A program made the position numbers and the translations under genes. This document shows positions 8,651 to 17,242 of a stretch of 64,000 bases of DNA, piece by piece. The DNA is from Neobacillus nitrireducens (GTDB lineage: Bacteria; Bacillota; Bacilli; Bacillales; Cytobacillaceae). The notes beneath the pieces were generated by a model. The model worked only from the letters and a program-made list of their open reading frames with translations. It had not been told where the DNA came from and did not search any database. How positions within the stretch are numbered: position 1 is the stretch's first letter; each line of letters begins with the position of its first letter. The DNA is taken from positions 4,927,001-4,991,000 of the forward strand of contig NZ_CP133262.1 of NCBI RefSeq assembly GCF_030915405.1, given 5' to 3'.

Positions 8651-8722
8651 TGTCTAGCTGCAGCGCCTAGGGGCTCGAGGATATAAGCCCCTGAGAAAGG
8701 CACTTCCGCTTTTATATTCTAG
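8651..8722 (+). repeat. Dispersed GC-rich Bacillus repeat, short copy
   Basis: Begins TGTCTAGCTGCAGCGCC and ends near CACTTCCGCTTTT. The same beginning and end, with a longer middle, recur at 56756-56861. It contains an internal pairing GGGGCT / AGCCCC. It lies between a terminator and terC and could be transcribed as a structured leader. Confidence 0.65.
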
Positions 8723-8736
8723 GAGGAATTTTTTTA

Positions 8737-9516
8737 ATGTCAGTTTTGAATCATATCTTGGACACATATGCACAATTTTTTGATTTGAATATGTGGGGTA
8801 AAATATTATCCGACCCAGTCAGCTGGGGACTTATTGGGACACTTATTATTTTGGAAGGATTACTTTCTGCTGATAATGCGCTTGTTTTAGCCGTTATGGT
8901 TAAACATTTGGAACCTAAAAAGCGTAAGAAAGCCTTGTTCTACGGTCTATTAGGCGCATATATATTCCGATTTATTGCGATTGGAATCGGTGTATACCTA
9001 ATCAAGTTTTGGGTCATTAAAGCACTTGGGGCCGCGTATCTTGCCTGGTTAGCGATTAAGTATTTCATCGATAAGCGTAAAGGGGATACTGGTCACGATG
9101 AGGAAGAAACAGAAGGAATTAACCAAGGTGGTTTGCTTATACGTTTATTCGGTACCTTCTGGGGAACGGTAGCTGCAGTTGAATTAATGGATATTGCATT
9201 CTCGGTTGACAGTGTTCTTGCAGCATTTGGTGTCAGCAATCAGGTATGGATTTTATTTGTAGGCGGGATTCTTGGGGTATTAATGATGCGTGGTGTTGCC
9301 GGAGTATTTCTAACACTCATTGATAGGATTCCTGAGCTTGAAACCACTGCTTATATCTTAATCCTAATCATTGCTATTAAAATGGCACTTACGTTACCGT
9401 TATTCAATATCCATATTGAATCGTTGCATTTCTTTATTATTCTAGCTGTAACATTTGGGGCTACTTTTATTGTTCACTTCATGAATAAGAAAAAGGAAAC
9501 CAGCAAAGAAAACTAA
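8737..9516 (+). CDS. TerC family membrane protein, YceF/MeeF-like metal exporter
   Basis: 259-aa integral membrane protein with about seven hydrophobic segments. Conserved acidic residues sit in membrane segments: LEGLLSADNALVLAVMV (about 38-54) and ELMDIAFSVDSVLAAFG (about 148-164), the pair expected to coordinate the transported ion. The TerC proteins YceF (MeeF) and YkoY (MeeY) of B. subtilis export manganese and help metallate secreted enzymes. Very good ribosome binding site (AGGAGGAA) eight bases before the ATG. In B. subtilis yceF likewise sits with terD genes. Manganese export is inferred from family. Confidence 0.9.
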   Translation: MSVLNHILDTYAQFFDLNMWGKILSDPVSWGLIGTLIILEGLLSADNALVLAVMVKHLEPKKRKKALFYGLLGAYIFRFIAIGIGVYLIKFWVIKALGAAYLAWLAIKYFIDKRKGDTGHDEEETEGINQGGLLIRLFGTFWGTVAAVELMDIAFSVDSVLAAFGVSNQVWILFVGGILGVLMMRGVAGVFLTLIDRIPELETTAYILILIIAIKMALTLPLFNIHIESLHFFIILAVTFGATFIVHFMNKKKETSKEN

Positions 9517-9533
9517 AAACTGTAGACGAAAAT

Positions 9534-9567
9534 GGGGAGCTGACGAGAGTCCGTCTCCCCTATTTTT
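9534..9567 (+). terminator. Terminator-like hairpin inside the Ter operon
   Basis: GGGGAG / CTCCCC arms with inner pairing, then a six-T run. Only 25 bases separate it from the next start codon, leaving no room for a separate promoter. The downstream enzymes must therefore be expressed by read-through. Confidence 0.75.
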
Positions 9568-9592
9568 TACCTTTTAAGAGGAGAAATTGGTT

Positions 9593-10780
9593 ATGGAATT
9601 TTTTACATACTTTTACGAAAATGATATTAAACGTTTCTTCTTTCAGAAACCACAGGCGTTTACTAAATATTCAAAGCGTGAGCTTCTATCTTATGGTTTA
9701 GGCGCCACACTTTATATGCCTGCTACACGCCCGAATATCCATCAGGAGATTCTCTCCAAGAAACATGAAGGGTTAACCTCCCTTGTTATCGACTTAGAAG
9801 ATGCCGTAGGTGATAACGAGGTAACAGATGCGGAGGCATTGCTTATCAATGAATTATTAAAGTTGTATAGTGAATTAAATAGGGGCTTTTTGAGCTATAT
9901 GGATCTACCGCTCATGTTTATTAGAATCCGGAACCTCGAGCAGTTTAAACGGGTAAGCGAACAATTAGGGGATGCTATCAGCCTGCTTACAGGGGTCGTA
10001 CTTCCTAAATTCAACGTTGAAAATGGTGAAGAACTGTTAGTTGAGGTTCTCCGATTTCATACGGTTGAACATCCTTTTTATGCGATGCCGATTCTGGAGA
10101 CAGCCAAGGTCATTCAAAAAGAAACCAGAATGGAAGAATTAATGGGTATAAAGAATCTTCTCGATCGCTATGAGGACATTATTTTAAATGTTCGAATTGG
10201 GGCCACGGATTTTTGTGGATTATATGGAATTCGTCGGAGTGCGGATACAACCGTTTATGATATCGCTGTTTTAAGAGATTGTATTTCTGATATAATCAAT
10301 GTCTTTCAACGATTTGAAAGTGCCTATGTTGTCTCAGGCCCTGTTTGGGAGTATTTTTCAGCGAAAAAGAGAATGTTAAAGCCGCAACTTAGGCAAACAC
10401 CATTCCGTGAACGGTACGGGGATGAAGGGTTGAAATGGAGAGCTAAATTAATTGATGAACATATGGATGGGTTAATTCAAGAAATCCTAATGGATATCGC
10501 AAACGGTTTAACAGGAAAAACGATTATTCACCCATCTCACATCAAAGTAGTTCAAGCTCTTAATGTTGTATCCTACGAGGAATTCATCGATGCTACCAAT
10601 ATCATAAAAGCTTCAACCGGAGAAATTGGTGTTATGAAAAGCAATTTTTCTAATAAAATGAACGAGATAAAACCTCACTTTTATTGGGCAAAGAAGACTA
10701 TCTTAAAATCACAGCTGTACGGGGTGTTACATGAAGAATTTACAACCATTGACCTTATCAAAAAAGAAGTATACGTATAA
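9593..10780 (+). CDS. CitE-like HpcH/HpaI aldolase/lyase of the Ter biosynthetic module
   Basis: 395-aa TIM-barrel protein of the citrate-lyase-beta/HpcH family, as found in Ter gene clusters. Visible family segments: TLYMPATRPN near 40, LVIDLEDAVGD near 62 (metal-binding Glu/Asp), MFIRIRN near 109, RIGATDFCGLYGIRRS near 204 and GKTIIHPSHIKVV near 305. Family members cleave or form C-C bonds of acyl-CoA-like or 2-oxo substrates; the substrate here is unknown. TTG 9587 is too close to the AAGAGGAG site; ATG 9593 is better spaced. Its last 50 bases overlap the next gene, indicating tight coupling. Confidence 0.82.
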   Translation: MEFFTYFYENDIKRFFFQKPQAFTKYSKRELLSYGLGATLYMPATRPNIHQEILSKKHEGLTSLVIDLEDAVGDNEVTDAEALLINELLKLYSELNRGFLSYMDLPLMFIRIRNLEQFKRVSEQLGDAISLLTGVVLPKFNVENGEELLVEVLRFHTVEHPFYAMPILETAKVIQKETRMEELMGIKNLLDRYEDIILNVRIGATDFCGLYGIRRSADTTVYDIAVLRDCISDIINVFQRFESAYVVSGPVWEYFSAKKRMLKPQLRQTPFRERYGDEGLKWRAKLIDEHMDGLIQEILMDIANGLTGKTIIHPSHIKVVQALNVVSYEEFIDATNIIKASTGEIGVMKSNFSNKMNEIKPHFYWAKKTILKSQLYGVLHEEFTTIDLIKKEVYV

Positions 10781-12107
10781 TATCCTTGACTCGATCGAAA
10801 CGGAGATTGAAGTGTCTGAAAATCCGTATGACCTGCCGCTGGAAGATTTTTTTACAATGGCAGCAAGGATTAATAAGAAACGCTCGTTCCTGTTCGTAAG
10901 TAAGGTGCTTGGTAAACACCTTCCTATTAATCCTAATAAAGGGCTGCTGACTGGTGCCCTTCTTGGTGCGAGATATATTGAAACAGTTAAGGGGACTGAG
11001 TGTTTTGAAACTAAGAATCTATTAGCCATGTTTAGAAAAGGAGAATCATACCGGTCTAAGGCCTTTATCCCGGAAAATATTCGTCCTGTCGTGATAGGAT
11101 TCGCTGAAACAGCAACTGCCCTTGGGCATGCTTTCTTTAACTGTTTTCAATCTGCAGAATACTTTCATACTACCAGGGAAGAACTCAAACAGGAAAAACC
11201 GGAGATTACTTTTGAAGAAGAGCATTCCCATGCGACATCCCATCGCTGTTATATTCCATTAGAAATGATCCAAAATGAACGAGAATTCATTCTCGTTGAC
11301 GATGAAATGACAACGGGTAAAACTGCTTTAAATATTATCGAATCGATTCATGCTAAATTCCCGAGAGATGTTTATACCGTTATTTCCATTCTAGATTGGC
11401 GTTCAGAAGAAAATCTTCATCGTTTTAACTGTCTTGAACAGAAACTTGGGATTAAAATTAATGTGGTCAGTCTATTGGCGGGTACAGTACAGGTGAAGGA
11501 GCATGGTGAAATTGTTAATCGGCCAAACAACGTTGTATTCAACAAAAGAGTTGAGGCAGCAGTAGAACAAATCGATCTATCCTCTTTTTTTACCACTACT
11601 CCCTATTCAGTAAATAACCCGTTGAATAGCTATGCATTTATTAAAGAGACTGGCCGATTTGGACTGACTAGTTCAGAAAATATTAGTCTTCACCAAAAGG
11701 TTGAGGCAGCTGCGAATGTATTGATCCAAAAAAGGAACGGAAAAAGGACACTTTGCCTAGGCACGGGTGAGTTTATGTATCTACCTATGAAACTCACTGC
11801 CGAAATGGGTAGAGATGTTTTTTATCAATCAACTACTCGAAGTCCCATCTTTATCGAAGACGAAGTTGGTTACGGTGCAAGATATGGTGCGTCTTTCCCA
11901 AATCCAGAAGACCAAGACATAACACACTATTTTTATAATATCCCGCAAGGATACTACGATGAAATATTTATTTTTTTTGAGAGAAAAGTATTGTTAGAGA
12001 ATATGCAGCCATTATTGGAAGAACTGGAAAAATTACAAATTAAGATGATTAGGCTCGTCTTTTTTTCTGAACACCGAGGTGATCAAATTGAAAACCACAA
12101 TGAATAA
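10731..12107 (+). CDS. Phosphoribosyltransferase with TRSP domain (Ter module)
   Basis: 458-aa protein. The PRPP-binding loop is clear: FILVDDEMTTGKTALN (about residues 186-201), as in orotate-type phosphoribosyltransferases. The C-terminal third, after about residue 300, has the features I associate with the TRSP domain paired with Ter-type PRTases, including RTLCLGTGEFMYLPM and FYQSTTRSPI. The presumed reaction joins phosphoribose to a base or base-like acceptor, or releases it. GGGGTG lies four bases before ATG. It starts 50 bases inside the lyase gene and overlaps the next gene by 20 bases. Confidence 0.85.
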   Translation: MKNLQPLTLSKKKYTYNILDSIETEIEVSENPYDLPLEDFFTMAARINKKRSFLFVSKVLGKHLPINPNKGLLTGALLGARYIETVKGTECFETKNLLAMFRKGESYRSKAFIPENIRPVVIGFAETATALGHAFFNCFQSAEYFHTTREELKQEKPEITFEEEHSHATSHRCYIPLEMIQNEREFILVDDEMTTGKTALNIIESIHAKFPRDVYTVISILDWRSEENLHRFNCLEQKLGIKINVVSLLAGTVQVKEHGEIVNRPNNVVFNKRVEAAVEQIDLSSFFTTTPYSVNNPLNSYAFIKETGRFGLTSSENISLHQKVEAAANVLIQKRNGKRTLCLGTGEFMYLPMKLTAEMGRDVFYQSTTRSPIFIEDEVGYGARYGASFPNPEDQDITHYFYNIPQGYYDEIFIFFERKVLLENMQPLLEELEKLQIKMIRLVFFSEHRGDQIENHNE

Positions 12108-13209
12108 GCCAGCAAATATCGGAAGCTATAAAGCGGAGGATGTTGAATTCCTTTTAAAGGATTTAAGCGCTATTAAGCTAGAAGATTCCACAGAAAATCG
12201 GGAATTAAAGGTTCAATCAGGGATTCATTACAGCGAATCTCTTCCCATAGAATACCAGCCTCCAAAGGCATATGTAGATTTATTTTGGGAAACTTTACAG
12301 GAACACAAACAAAAAGTAGCTTTATGTATTGGCATTGTCGCAGAACAAATCTATCAATTGAAGGGTGATAAGACCGTACTGGTCTCCCTGGCACGTGCTG
12401 GTACACCTGTGGGGATATTAATCAAAAGATATATCCATATGCACTACCATGTTTATTTGCCGCATTACAGTGTTTCAATCATTCGCGACAGAGGGATTGA
12501 CGAAAATGCACTTCAATATATATTGAACCAGCATCCAGAGGCGGATATTCAATTTGTGGATGGCTGGACTGGAAAAGGGGCAATTTCACTTGAATTGACA
12601 AAAGCCTGCGATGATTATCACAAAAAATATGGGATTAAGCTTGATGATACATTAGCAGTCATCGCTGATCCTGGATATTGTACCACTCTGTTCGGAACCC
12701 GAGAGGATTTCTTAATCCCTAGTGCTTGCCTTAATTCAACCGTCTCAGGTCTGGTAAGCAGGACGGTTTTAAATCAACAATATATCGGTAAAGATGATTT
12801 CCATGGAGCAAAGTATTACCATGAGTTGATTCCGGTTGATGTTTCCAATGAATATATTAATTTGATTAGTAAGGAATTTGTACACATTGCCCGGGAATCA
12901 GCGAAGCTTGCGACAAAAAAGAACAACGAAAAAATAGAAACTGGATTCTTAGGGATGGAGGATGTCAAACGCATTCAAGCTGAATTTGCAATTGAAAGCA
13001 CCCATTATATTAAACCGGGAGTCGGAGAAACAACAAGAGTTCTCCTTCGCAGGGTTCCGTGGAAGATTCTGATGCGCGACCCATCTAGTCCTTTTGTCAA
13101 ACATATTCTTATGCTTGCAGAAGAAAAGGGTGTAGAGATTGTACCCTATCCAAATTTAAAGTATTTATGCTGCGGTTTAATCAAATCGGTTAAGGGGATT
13201 AACCAATGA
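12088..13209 (+). CDS. StiP-type protein with PELOTA-like RNA-binding domain (Ter module)
   Basis: 373-aa protein of the family annotated as cysteine protease StiP domain, a standard partner of Ter phosphoribosyltransferases. A PRTase-like core is suggested by KTVLVSLARAGTPVGILIKRY and FVDGWTGKGAISLEL. The C-terminal 100 residues (ESTHYIKPGVGETTRVLLRR to the end) resemble a PELOTA RNA-binding domain. Cysteine protease activity has been proposed, but I cannot identify a catalytic dyad with confidence. GTG 12079 is inside the GAGGTGA ribosome binding site, so TTG 12088 is chosen. The ATGA overlap with the HAD gene implies coupling. Confidence 0.8.
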   Translation: MKTTMNKPANIGSYKAEDVEFLLKDLSAIKLEDSTENRELKVQSGIHYSESLPIEYQPPKAYVDLFWETLQEHKQKVALCIGIVAEQIYQLKGDKTVLVSLARAGTPVGILIKRYIHMHYHVYLPHYSVSIIRDRGIDENALQYILNQHPEADIQFVDGWTGKGAISLELTKACDDYHKKYGIKLDDTLAVIADPGYCTTLFGTREDFLIPSACLNSTVSGLVSRTVLNQQYIGKDDFHGAKYYHELIPVDVSNEYINLISKEFVHIARESAKLATKKNNEKIETGFLGMEDVKRIQAEFAIESTHYIKPGVGETTRVLLRRVPWKILMRDPSSPFVKHILMLAEEKGVEIVPYPNLKYLCCGLIKSVKGINQ

Positions 13210-14006
13210 TTTTTGCATCCGACCTTGATCGTACCTTGGTTTATTCGAAACGGGCCATCGAAGAAATGGGAGAATTCGATAAAACAGCCCTTAGACCCGT
13301 AGAAAAAAAAGATAATGACTGGGTTGCTTTTATGACTGATCAATCTTTTCTTGCTTTAAAAGAGCTGTCTCAAGCATGTCTATTTGTGCCGGTTACTACG
13401 AGGACAACGGAGCAATTTAACCGTTTCTTCATCTTTAAGAAAGACATTCCGCTAAAATATGCGATTACTTCAAATGGGGCCAATATTATTTATGAAGGTG
13501 AAATGATGGAAGAGTGGTCATCACATATTTTTAATCGAATGAACGCGGAATCAGCTTCCCAAACAGAGCTGCTTGCTAATCTAAAAAGAGAAGGCTTTCA
13601 ATTTGATGGGCAAATAAAGCAGGCAGAGAACTTATTTTTCTATTATATATTAAACAGTCTCCCACCTGCTCTAGACCGAAAAGCAATTAATGATGTGGCC
13701 GTTTCTTTTGGATGGAGAATCTCTTTACAAGGAAGGAAGCTATACTTTATCCCACGGGCAATTAGCAAAGGGGATGCACTTGAATTTATCTCTAAGCGAG
13801 AAGGAATCGAAGTCATTGCAGGTGCGGGGGACTCCGTTCTAGATTGGGACTTTCTAAAAAACTGTCAAAATCGATTTGTACCGGCCCATGGTGAGCTCGC
13901 TAGGGTGTCAGGCACCAGTAATTATACTCTTACAAATAATTACGGTGTGGGTGCAGGGGAAGAGATTATCCAACAGTTTTTACAGCTAATCCAGCTTAGG
14001 GTTTAA
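13206..14006 (+). CDS. HAD-superfamily phosphatase (Ter module)
   Basis: 266-aa HAD hydrolase of the Cof/sucrose-phosphatase type with motif I FASDLDRTLVY (D6, D8), motif II VTTRT near 70, and motif IV GAGDSVLDWDFL near 205. It is the last enzyme of the four-gene module and most likely removes a phosphate from the phosphoribosylated intermediate (inference from order and family). It overlaps the upstream gene by four bases. Its 3' end overlaps by 11 bases a small gene on the opposite strand; no terminator is seen. Confidence 0.88.
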   Translation: MIFASDLDRTLVYSKRAIEEMGEFDKTALRPVEKKDNDWVAFMTDQSFLALKELSQACLFVPVTTRTTEQFNRFFIFKKDIPLKYAITSNGANIIYEGEMMEEWSSHIFNRMNAESASQTELLANLKREGFQFDGQIKQAENLFFYYILNSLPPALDRKAINDVAVSFGWRISLQGRKLYFIPRAISKGDALEFISKREGIEVIAGAGDSVLDWDFLKNCQNRFVPAHGELARVSGTSNYTLTNNYGVGAGEEIIQQFLQLIQLRV

Positions 14007-14247
14007 TCTTCTTTTCTTTTCGGTTAAATATATAAAAATATACACAAGCAAATAAACTATAGCAGCCAAAAAAGAATAGAATTGATAGGGCTAGTGAAGG
14101 CAATGCTGAAGAAAGCAGCATGGTAAAGATGAAACTGAACACAAATAAGTCTAGATAAATAAATACATCGGAGACCATTACTTCCATCACCGTATTTAAT
14201 TCATCCTGTATGTGTTCCATCCTTGGCCGCTTATATAAAAACCTCAT
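13996..14247 (-). CDS. Small two-helix membrane protein, unknown
   Basis: 83-aa protein lying between the two Ter operons on the opposite strand. Two hydrophobic segments (YLDLFVFSFIFTMLLSSALP and LALSILFFFGCYSLFACVYF) follow a basic and acidic amphipathic N-terminus; the C-terminus is Lys-rich (RKEKKIKP). An in-frame GTG at 14256 is part of the AGGTGA ribosome binding site, so ATG 14247 is the start. It overlaps the HAD gene tail-to-tail by 11 bases and is divergent from yceG. I do not recognise the family. A membrane partner of the Ter system is possible but only by location. Confidence 0.62.
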   Translation of the reverse strand: MRFLYKRPRMEHIQDELNTVMEVMVSDVFIYLDLFVFSFIFTMLLSSALPSLALSILFFFGCYSLFACVYFYIFNRKEKKIKP

Positions 14248-14332
14248 TCGAGTCACCTACTTTAGTGTCAGTACTCAAATAGTATGTTAGGACAAGGGAA
14301 AAGGTGAAAAATGAGGAAATGGTGAAAATGGC

Positions 14333-14357
14333 GAAACATTTTTTAATGACATTCGTA
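14333..14357 (+). promoter_or_regulatory. ECF-sigma promoter of the second Ter operon
   Basis: GAAAC, 16 bases, CGTA (preceding base C rather than T). It is the same architecture as the promoter before TerD-1, about 100 bases upstream of yceG. A separate extended -10 (TGATATGAT) lies closer to the gene and may give a basal sigma-A start. Confidence 0.75.
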
Positions 14358-14457
14358 TAAACAAATGAACCAATTAATTAACTGTGATATGATGATATGG
14401 AAACCTTACATAATTTGCTAAAGAATTAAGCTTTCTTTTTTAAGGAAGGGATTATGA

Positions 14458-16095
14458 ATGCATCTACCATTAAATCAGTTAATCGCCCATCCTGTATCCC
14501 TTACGTATGAAACCTGGTCCACGTTGCTGAAAAAAACGCTGCCAGAACGGCCCAATTATTCATTAGAAAATGGAGCAATCCATATTGGGCAAGTACTTGG
14601 GAAGTTCCTCGGGATCCCAATCGATACGGATAACTATTATAACCAGCTGTTTGATTATGTTAATAACTCTGAATGGAACCTTCAGTTGTTAAGTGAGGAA
14701 TCACTTGATAAAACCATTAATAATACTCACTTTCAATCCATTCAAAAAGTCATCAATATTAATCGGGAACAAAAGTTGTCCATCAACCGCTTTACAGCTT
14801 TTTTAGATGGGGAACAGCTTTTGTTGAAATCAAAGGTGCCAGTTATCCATCGAAAGCTAAGAGAGGCGATGATCGCAACCCTAGAGTTGTACGCAAAACT
14901 TGAAAAAGACGGGCTAAATAACCATGAACTTAGAAGGGTTCTTGTTGATATTGTTAAATGGTCAATCAATCATTTACAACCCGTTTTGGAAAAGGCTGAT
15001 CCACAAAAGGAAATGCCTAAATTTTTGTGGTACGGCGACTTTAAGAAAAGTCACCAATATTTCTTATTTTATTTAAGCAAACTCGCCTGTGATATTGTTA
15101 TTTTCCATCCAGAAGGTAAGGATATTTTAGAGGGTATGGTTCATGAGCCAATCTTCTCTCATCAATTTCAAAATAAGCTGCCAGCAGAACCATTTCCAAA
15201 AGAAAAGCGCAGTCGAAAGGCTACCGTTGCCTATCGGGCCTCCAAGGAAATTGAAACGATTTTAAACCAAGAAGGTTCAGGTCTTTATAAGCCTTGGCAA
15301 TTAAGGGATTATACGCCTTCCTCCATTACTTTAAAAACAACCTATGATGAACTATTTATTCTTGGGAAAGAAATAGCCATGGTTAGGCCAGATTTTGAAG
15401 TAGGGAACGGAGGAGTCAAAATCCCATCGATTTTTGCGAAGGTGCAGGGTGTTAGTAAGAATCGAAAAGAGTACTGGGACCGCTTGCAATCGCTCAGTGA
15501 ATCAGAAAACAGTCTATTGATTCGCCGCTTGCCGATTACAATGACAAGCACAAGTGATTTTCGCTTTCATTATCGAAATGCTCTGGGGAAGGATGGCTTT
15601 ATTAATCCAGCGATCATGATGCAAGCACATTACTGGCCCTATTCCTTTTTATCTTCAGGCTTACAAAAAGGAATCGCGAATGCAATTCGGAGAATGTGCG
15701 AAAAACCAGGTTTAAAGCTCCAACCGAGGGAAAGTATAGAAGATGTTAAAATGTATTTATTTACACAGGGATTATTTATGCCAAAGCCCATCATTCAATT
15801 GCTAGAGCGATTTGACTACTCACAATATGTACCGAAGTTAATCATTTTTAATAATGAATTATCGGGTATACTGTCACGGTCGGATGCAGCGTTAATCCTA
15901 CTATTAAATCAATTTGGTATTGATATCATCTTGTATAATCCACCCGGCCATAATGATATTGAAAGTTACTTAGACGAACGCTTATTTGATACACATTGGC
16001 TTGAAGACGTTGTTTTTAATTTAGAATTTAAAGAGCCGTCTATTTTTAAAAAAGGGCTTTTTCAAGGAATCTTAAAAAATTTAAGGGGAGATTAA
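14458..16095 (+). CDS. yceG: YceG family protein of the Ter system
   Basis: 545-aa cytosolic protein resembling YceG of B. subtilis (about 537 aa), always found beside terD/telA genes; function unknown. Two similar halves may be present, since LPLNQLIAHPVSLTYETWSTL and IFAKVQGVSKNRKEYWDRL segments each open a domain (weak). The C-terminus has an alpha/beta segment (LIIFNNELSGILSRSDAALI). ATG start with AAGGAAGGG seven bases upstream. Three bases separate its stop from telA. It is the first gene of the second ECF-controlled operon. Confidence 0.85.
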   Translation: MHLPLNQLIAHPVSLTYETWSTLLKKTLPERPNYSLENGAIHIGQVLGKFLGIPIDTDNYYNQLFDYVNNSEWNLQLLSEESLDKTINNTHFQSIQKVININREQKLSINRFTAFLDGEQLLLKSKVPVIHRKLREAMIATLELYAKLEKDGLNNHELRRVLVDIVKWSINHLQPVLEKADPQKEMPKFLWYGDFKKSHQYFLFYLSKLACDIVIFHPEGKDILEGMVHEPIFSHQFQNKLPAEPFPKEKRSRKATVAYRASKEIETILNQEGSGLYKPWQLRDYTPSSITLKTTYDELFILGKEIAMVRPDFEVGNGGVKIPSIFAKVQGVSKNRKEYWDRLQSLSESENSLLIRRLPITMTSTSDFRFHYRNALGKDGFINPAIMMQAHYWPYSFLSSGLQKGIANAIRRMCEKPGLKLQPRESIEDVKMYLFTQGLFMPKPIIQLLERFDYSQYVPKLIIFNNELSGILSRSDAALILLLNQFGIDIILYNPPGHNDIESYLDERLFDTHWLEDVVFNLEFKEPSIFKKGLFQGILKNLRGD

Positions 16096-16098
16096 CTA

Positions 16099-17202
16099 GT
16101 GAATCTTACGCCAAGTTCATCAAGCGGATTAACGCCAGCAGGTGCGGATGACATCCTGACAGATACAAAAGTCTCTGATATTAAACTTGCACTTCGCAAA
16201 GAACCAGAAATTCAGAATTTGGCACGAACCATTGATGAACGTGATCAAATTCAAGTTTTAGAGTTTGGAAAGGAACCAGCCGTTCAAATTTCTCGTTTTT
16301 CTGACCAAATATTAAATAACATGCGGACAACAAAAGTTGAGGATTCAGGTGAACTTCTAAAACAATTGGGTCGTATCATGGATAAATTTGATGCTAAGGA
16401 CTTCCAAAAGACCTCAGGTGGATTTTTTGGAAAGCTTTTTAAAAAGGGTGAAAAGGTAGTCGAAAAGCTGTTTGGAAAGTATCAAACGATGGGCTCCGAA
16501 ATTGATAAAGTATACATAGAAATATCGAAATATCAGCATGAAATGGTTGATTCAACAAATATGCTCGAGCAAATGTATGAGCAAAACTACCAATACTATT
16601 TAACGCTTGAAAAATATATTGTTGCCGGTGAAATAAAAGTAGAGGAACTAAAAAACAATCAACTTCCACAGCTTGAAGCCCGTTCCGCATCTGGTGACCA
16701 ACTTGCCTCCATGCAATTAGATTCGCTGAAAAACGTCCTGGAGTTATTGGAACAGCGTATTTATGATTTAGAAATGGCCAAAATGGTCTCACTGCAAACA
16801 GCGCCTCAAATTCGGCTATTGCAAAGAGGGAATACAAAACTGATAGGAAAAATCAATTCAGCATTTGTGACCACCATCCCGATTTTTAAAAATGGTTTGA
16901 TCCAAGCGATGGCGGCGAAAAGACAGAAGCTGGTTGCTGATTCAATGAGTGAGCTTGACCGCAGGACCAATGAAATGCTTCTTAAAAATGCGCAAAACAT
17001 TTCGCAGCAAAGCACGGACATTGCTAGGCTCGCGGGTGGTCCAAGTATTAAAATCGAGACCATTGAAGAATCTTGGAACATTATTATCAAGGGCATGCAG
17101 GAAACAAGGGCTATTGAAGAAGAAAATAAACGGATGCGGATTGAAGGTACCAAACGTTTAGAGCAACTGCAGGATAACTTTAAAAAGTTGAAACAATCTT
17201 AA
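16099..17202 (+). CDS. yceH: TelA/YceH toxic anion resistance protein
   Basis: 367-aa TelA family protein, linked to resistance to tellurite and cell-wall antimicrobials; mechanism unknown. It is mostly helical with long coiled-coil stretches (about 110-190 and 260-367). Family hallmarks such as DKVYIEISKYQHEMVDSTNM, MVSLQTAPQIRLLQRGN and KTTIP-like FVTTIPIFKNGLIQA are visible. GTG start; the GGGGAG ribosome binding site lies at the end of yceG, showing coupling. It sits between yceG and two terD genes as in the B. subtilis yce locus. Confidence 0.92.
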   Translation: MNLTPSSSSGLTPAGADDILTDTKVSDIKLALRKEPEIQNLARTIDERDQIQVLEFGKEPAVQISRFSDQILNNMRTTKVEDSGELLKQLGRIMDKFDAKDFQKTSGGFFGKLFKKGEKVVEKLFGKYQTMGSEIDKVYIEISKYQHEMVDSTNMLEQMYEQNYQYYLTLEKYIVAGEIKVEELKNNQLPQLEARSASGDQLASMQLDSLKNVLELLEQRIYDLEMAKMVSLQTAPQIRLLQRGNTKLIGKINSAFVTTIPIFKNGLIQAMAAKRQKLVADSMSELDRRTNEMLLKNAQNISQQSTDIARLAGGPSIKIETIEESWNIIIKGMQETRAIEEENKRMRIEGTKRLEQLQDNFKKLKQS

Positions 17203-17242
17203 TAATATTTTGATTTACTAAATTCTTATAGGGGTGATTGAA

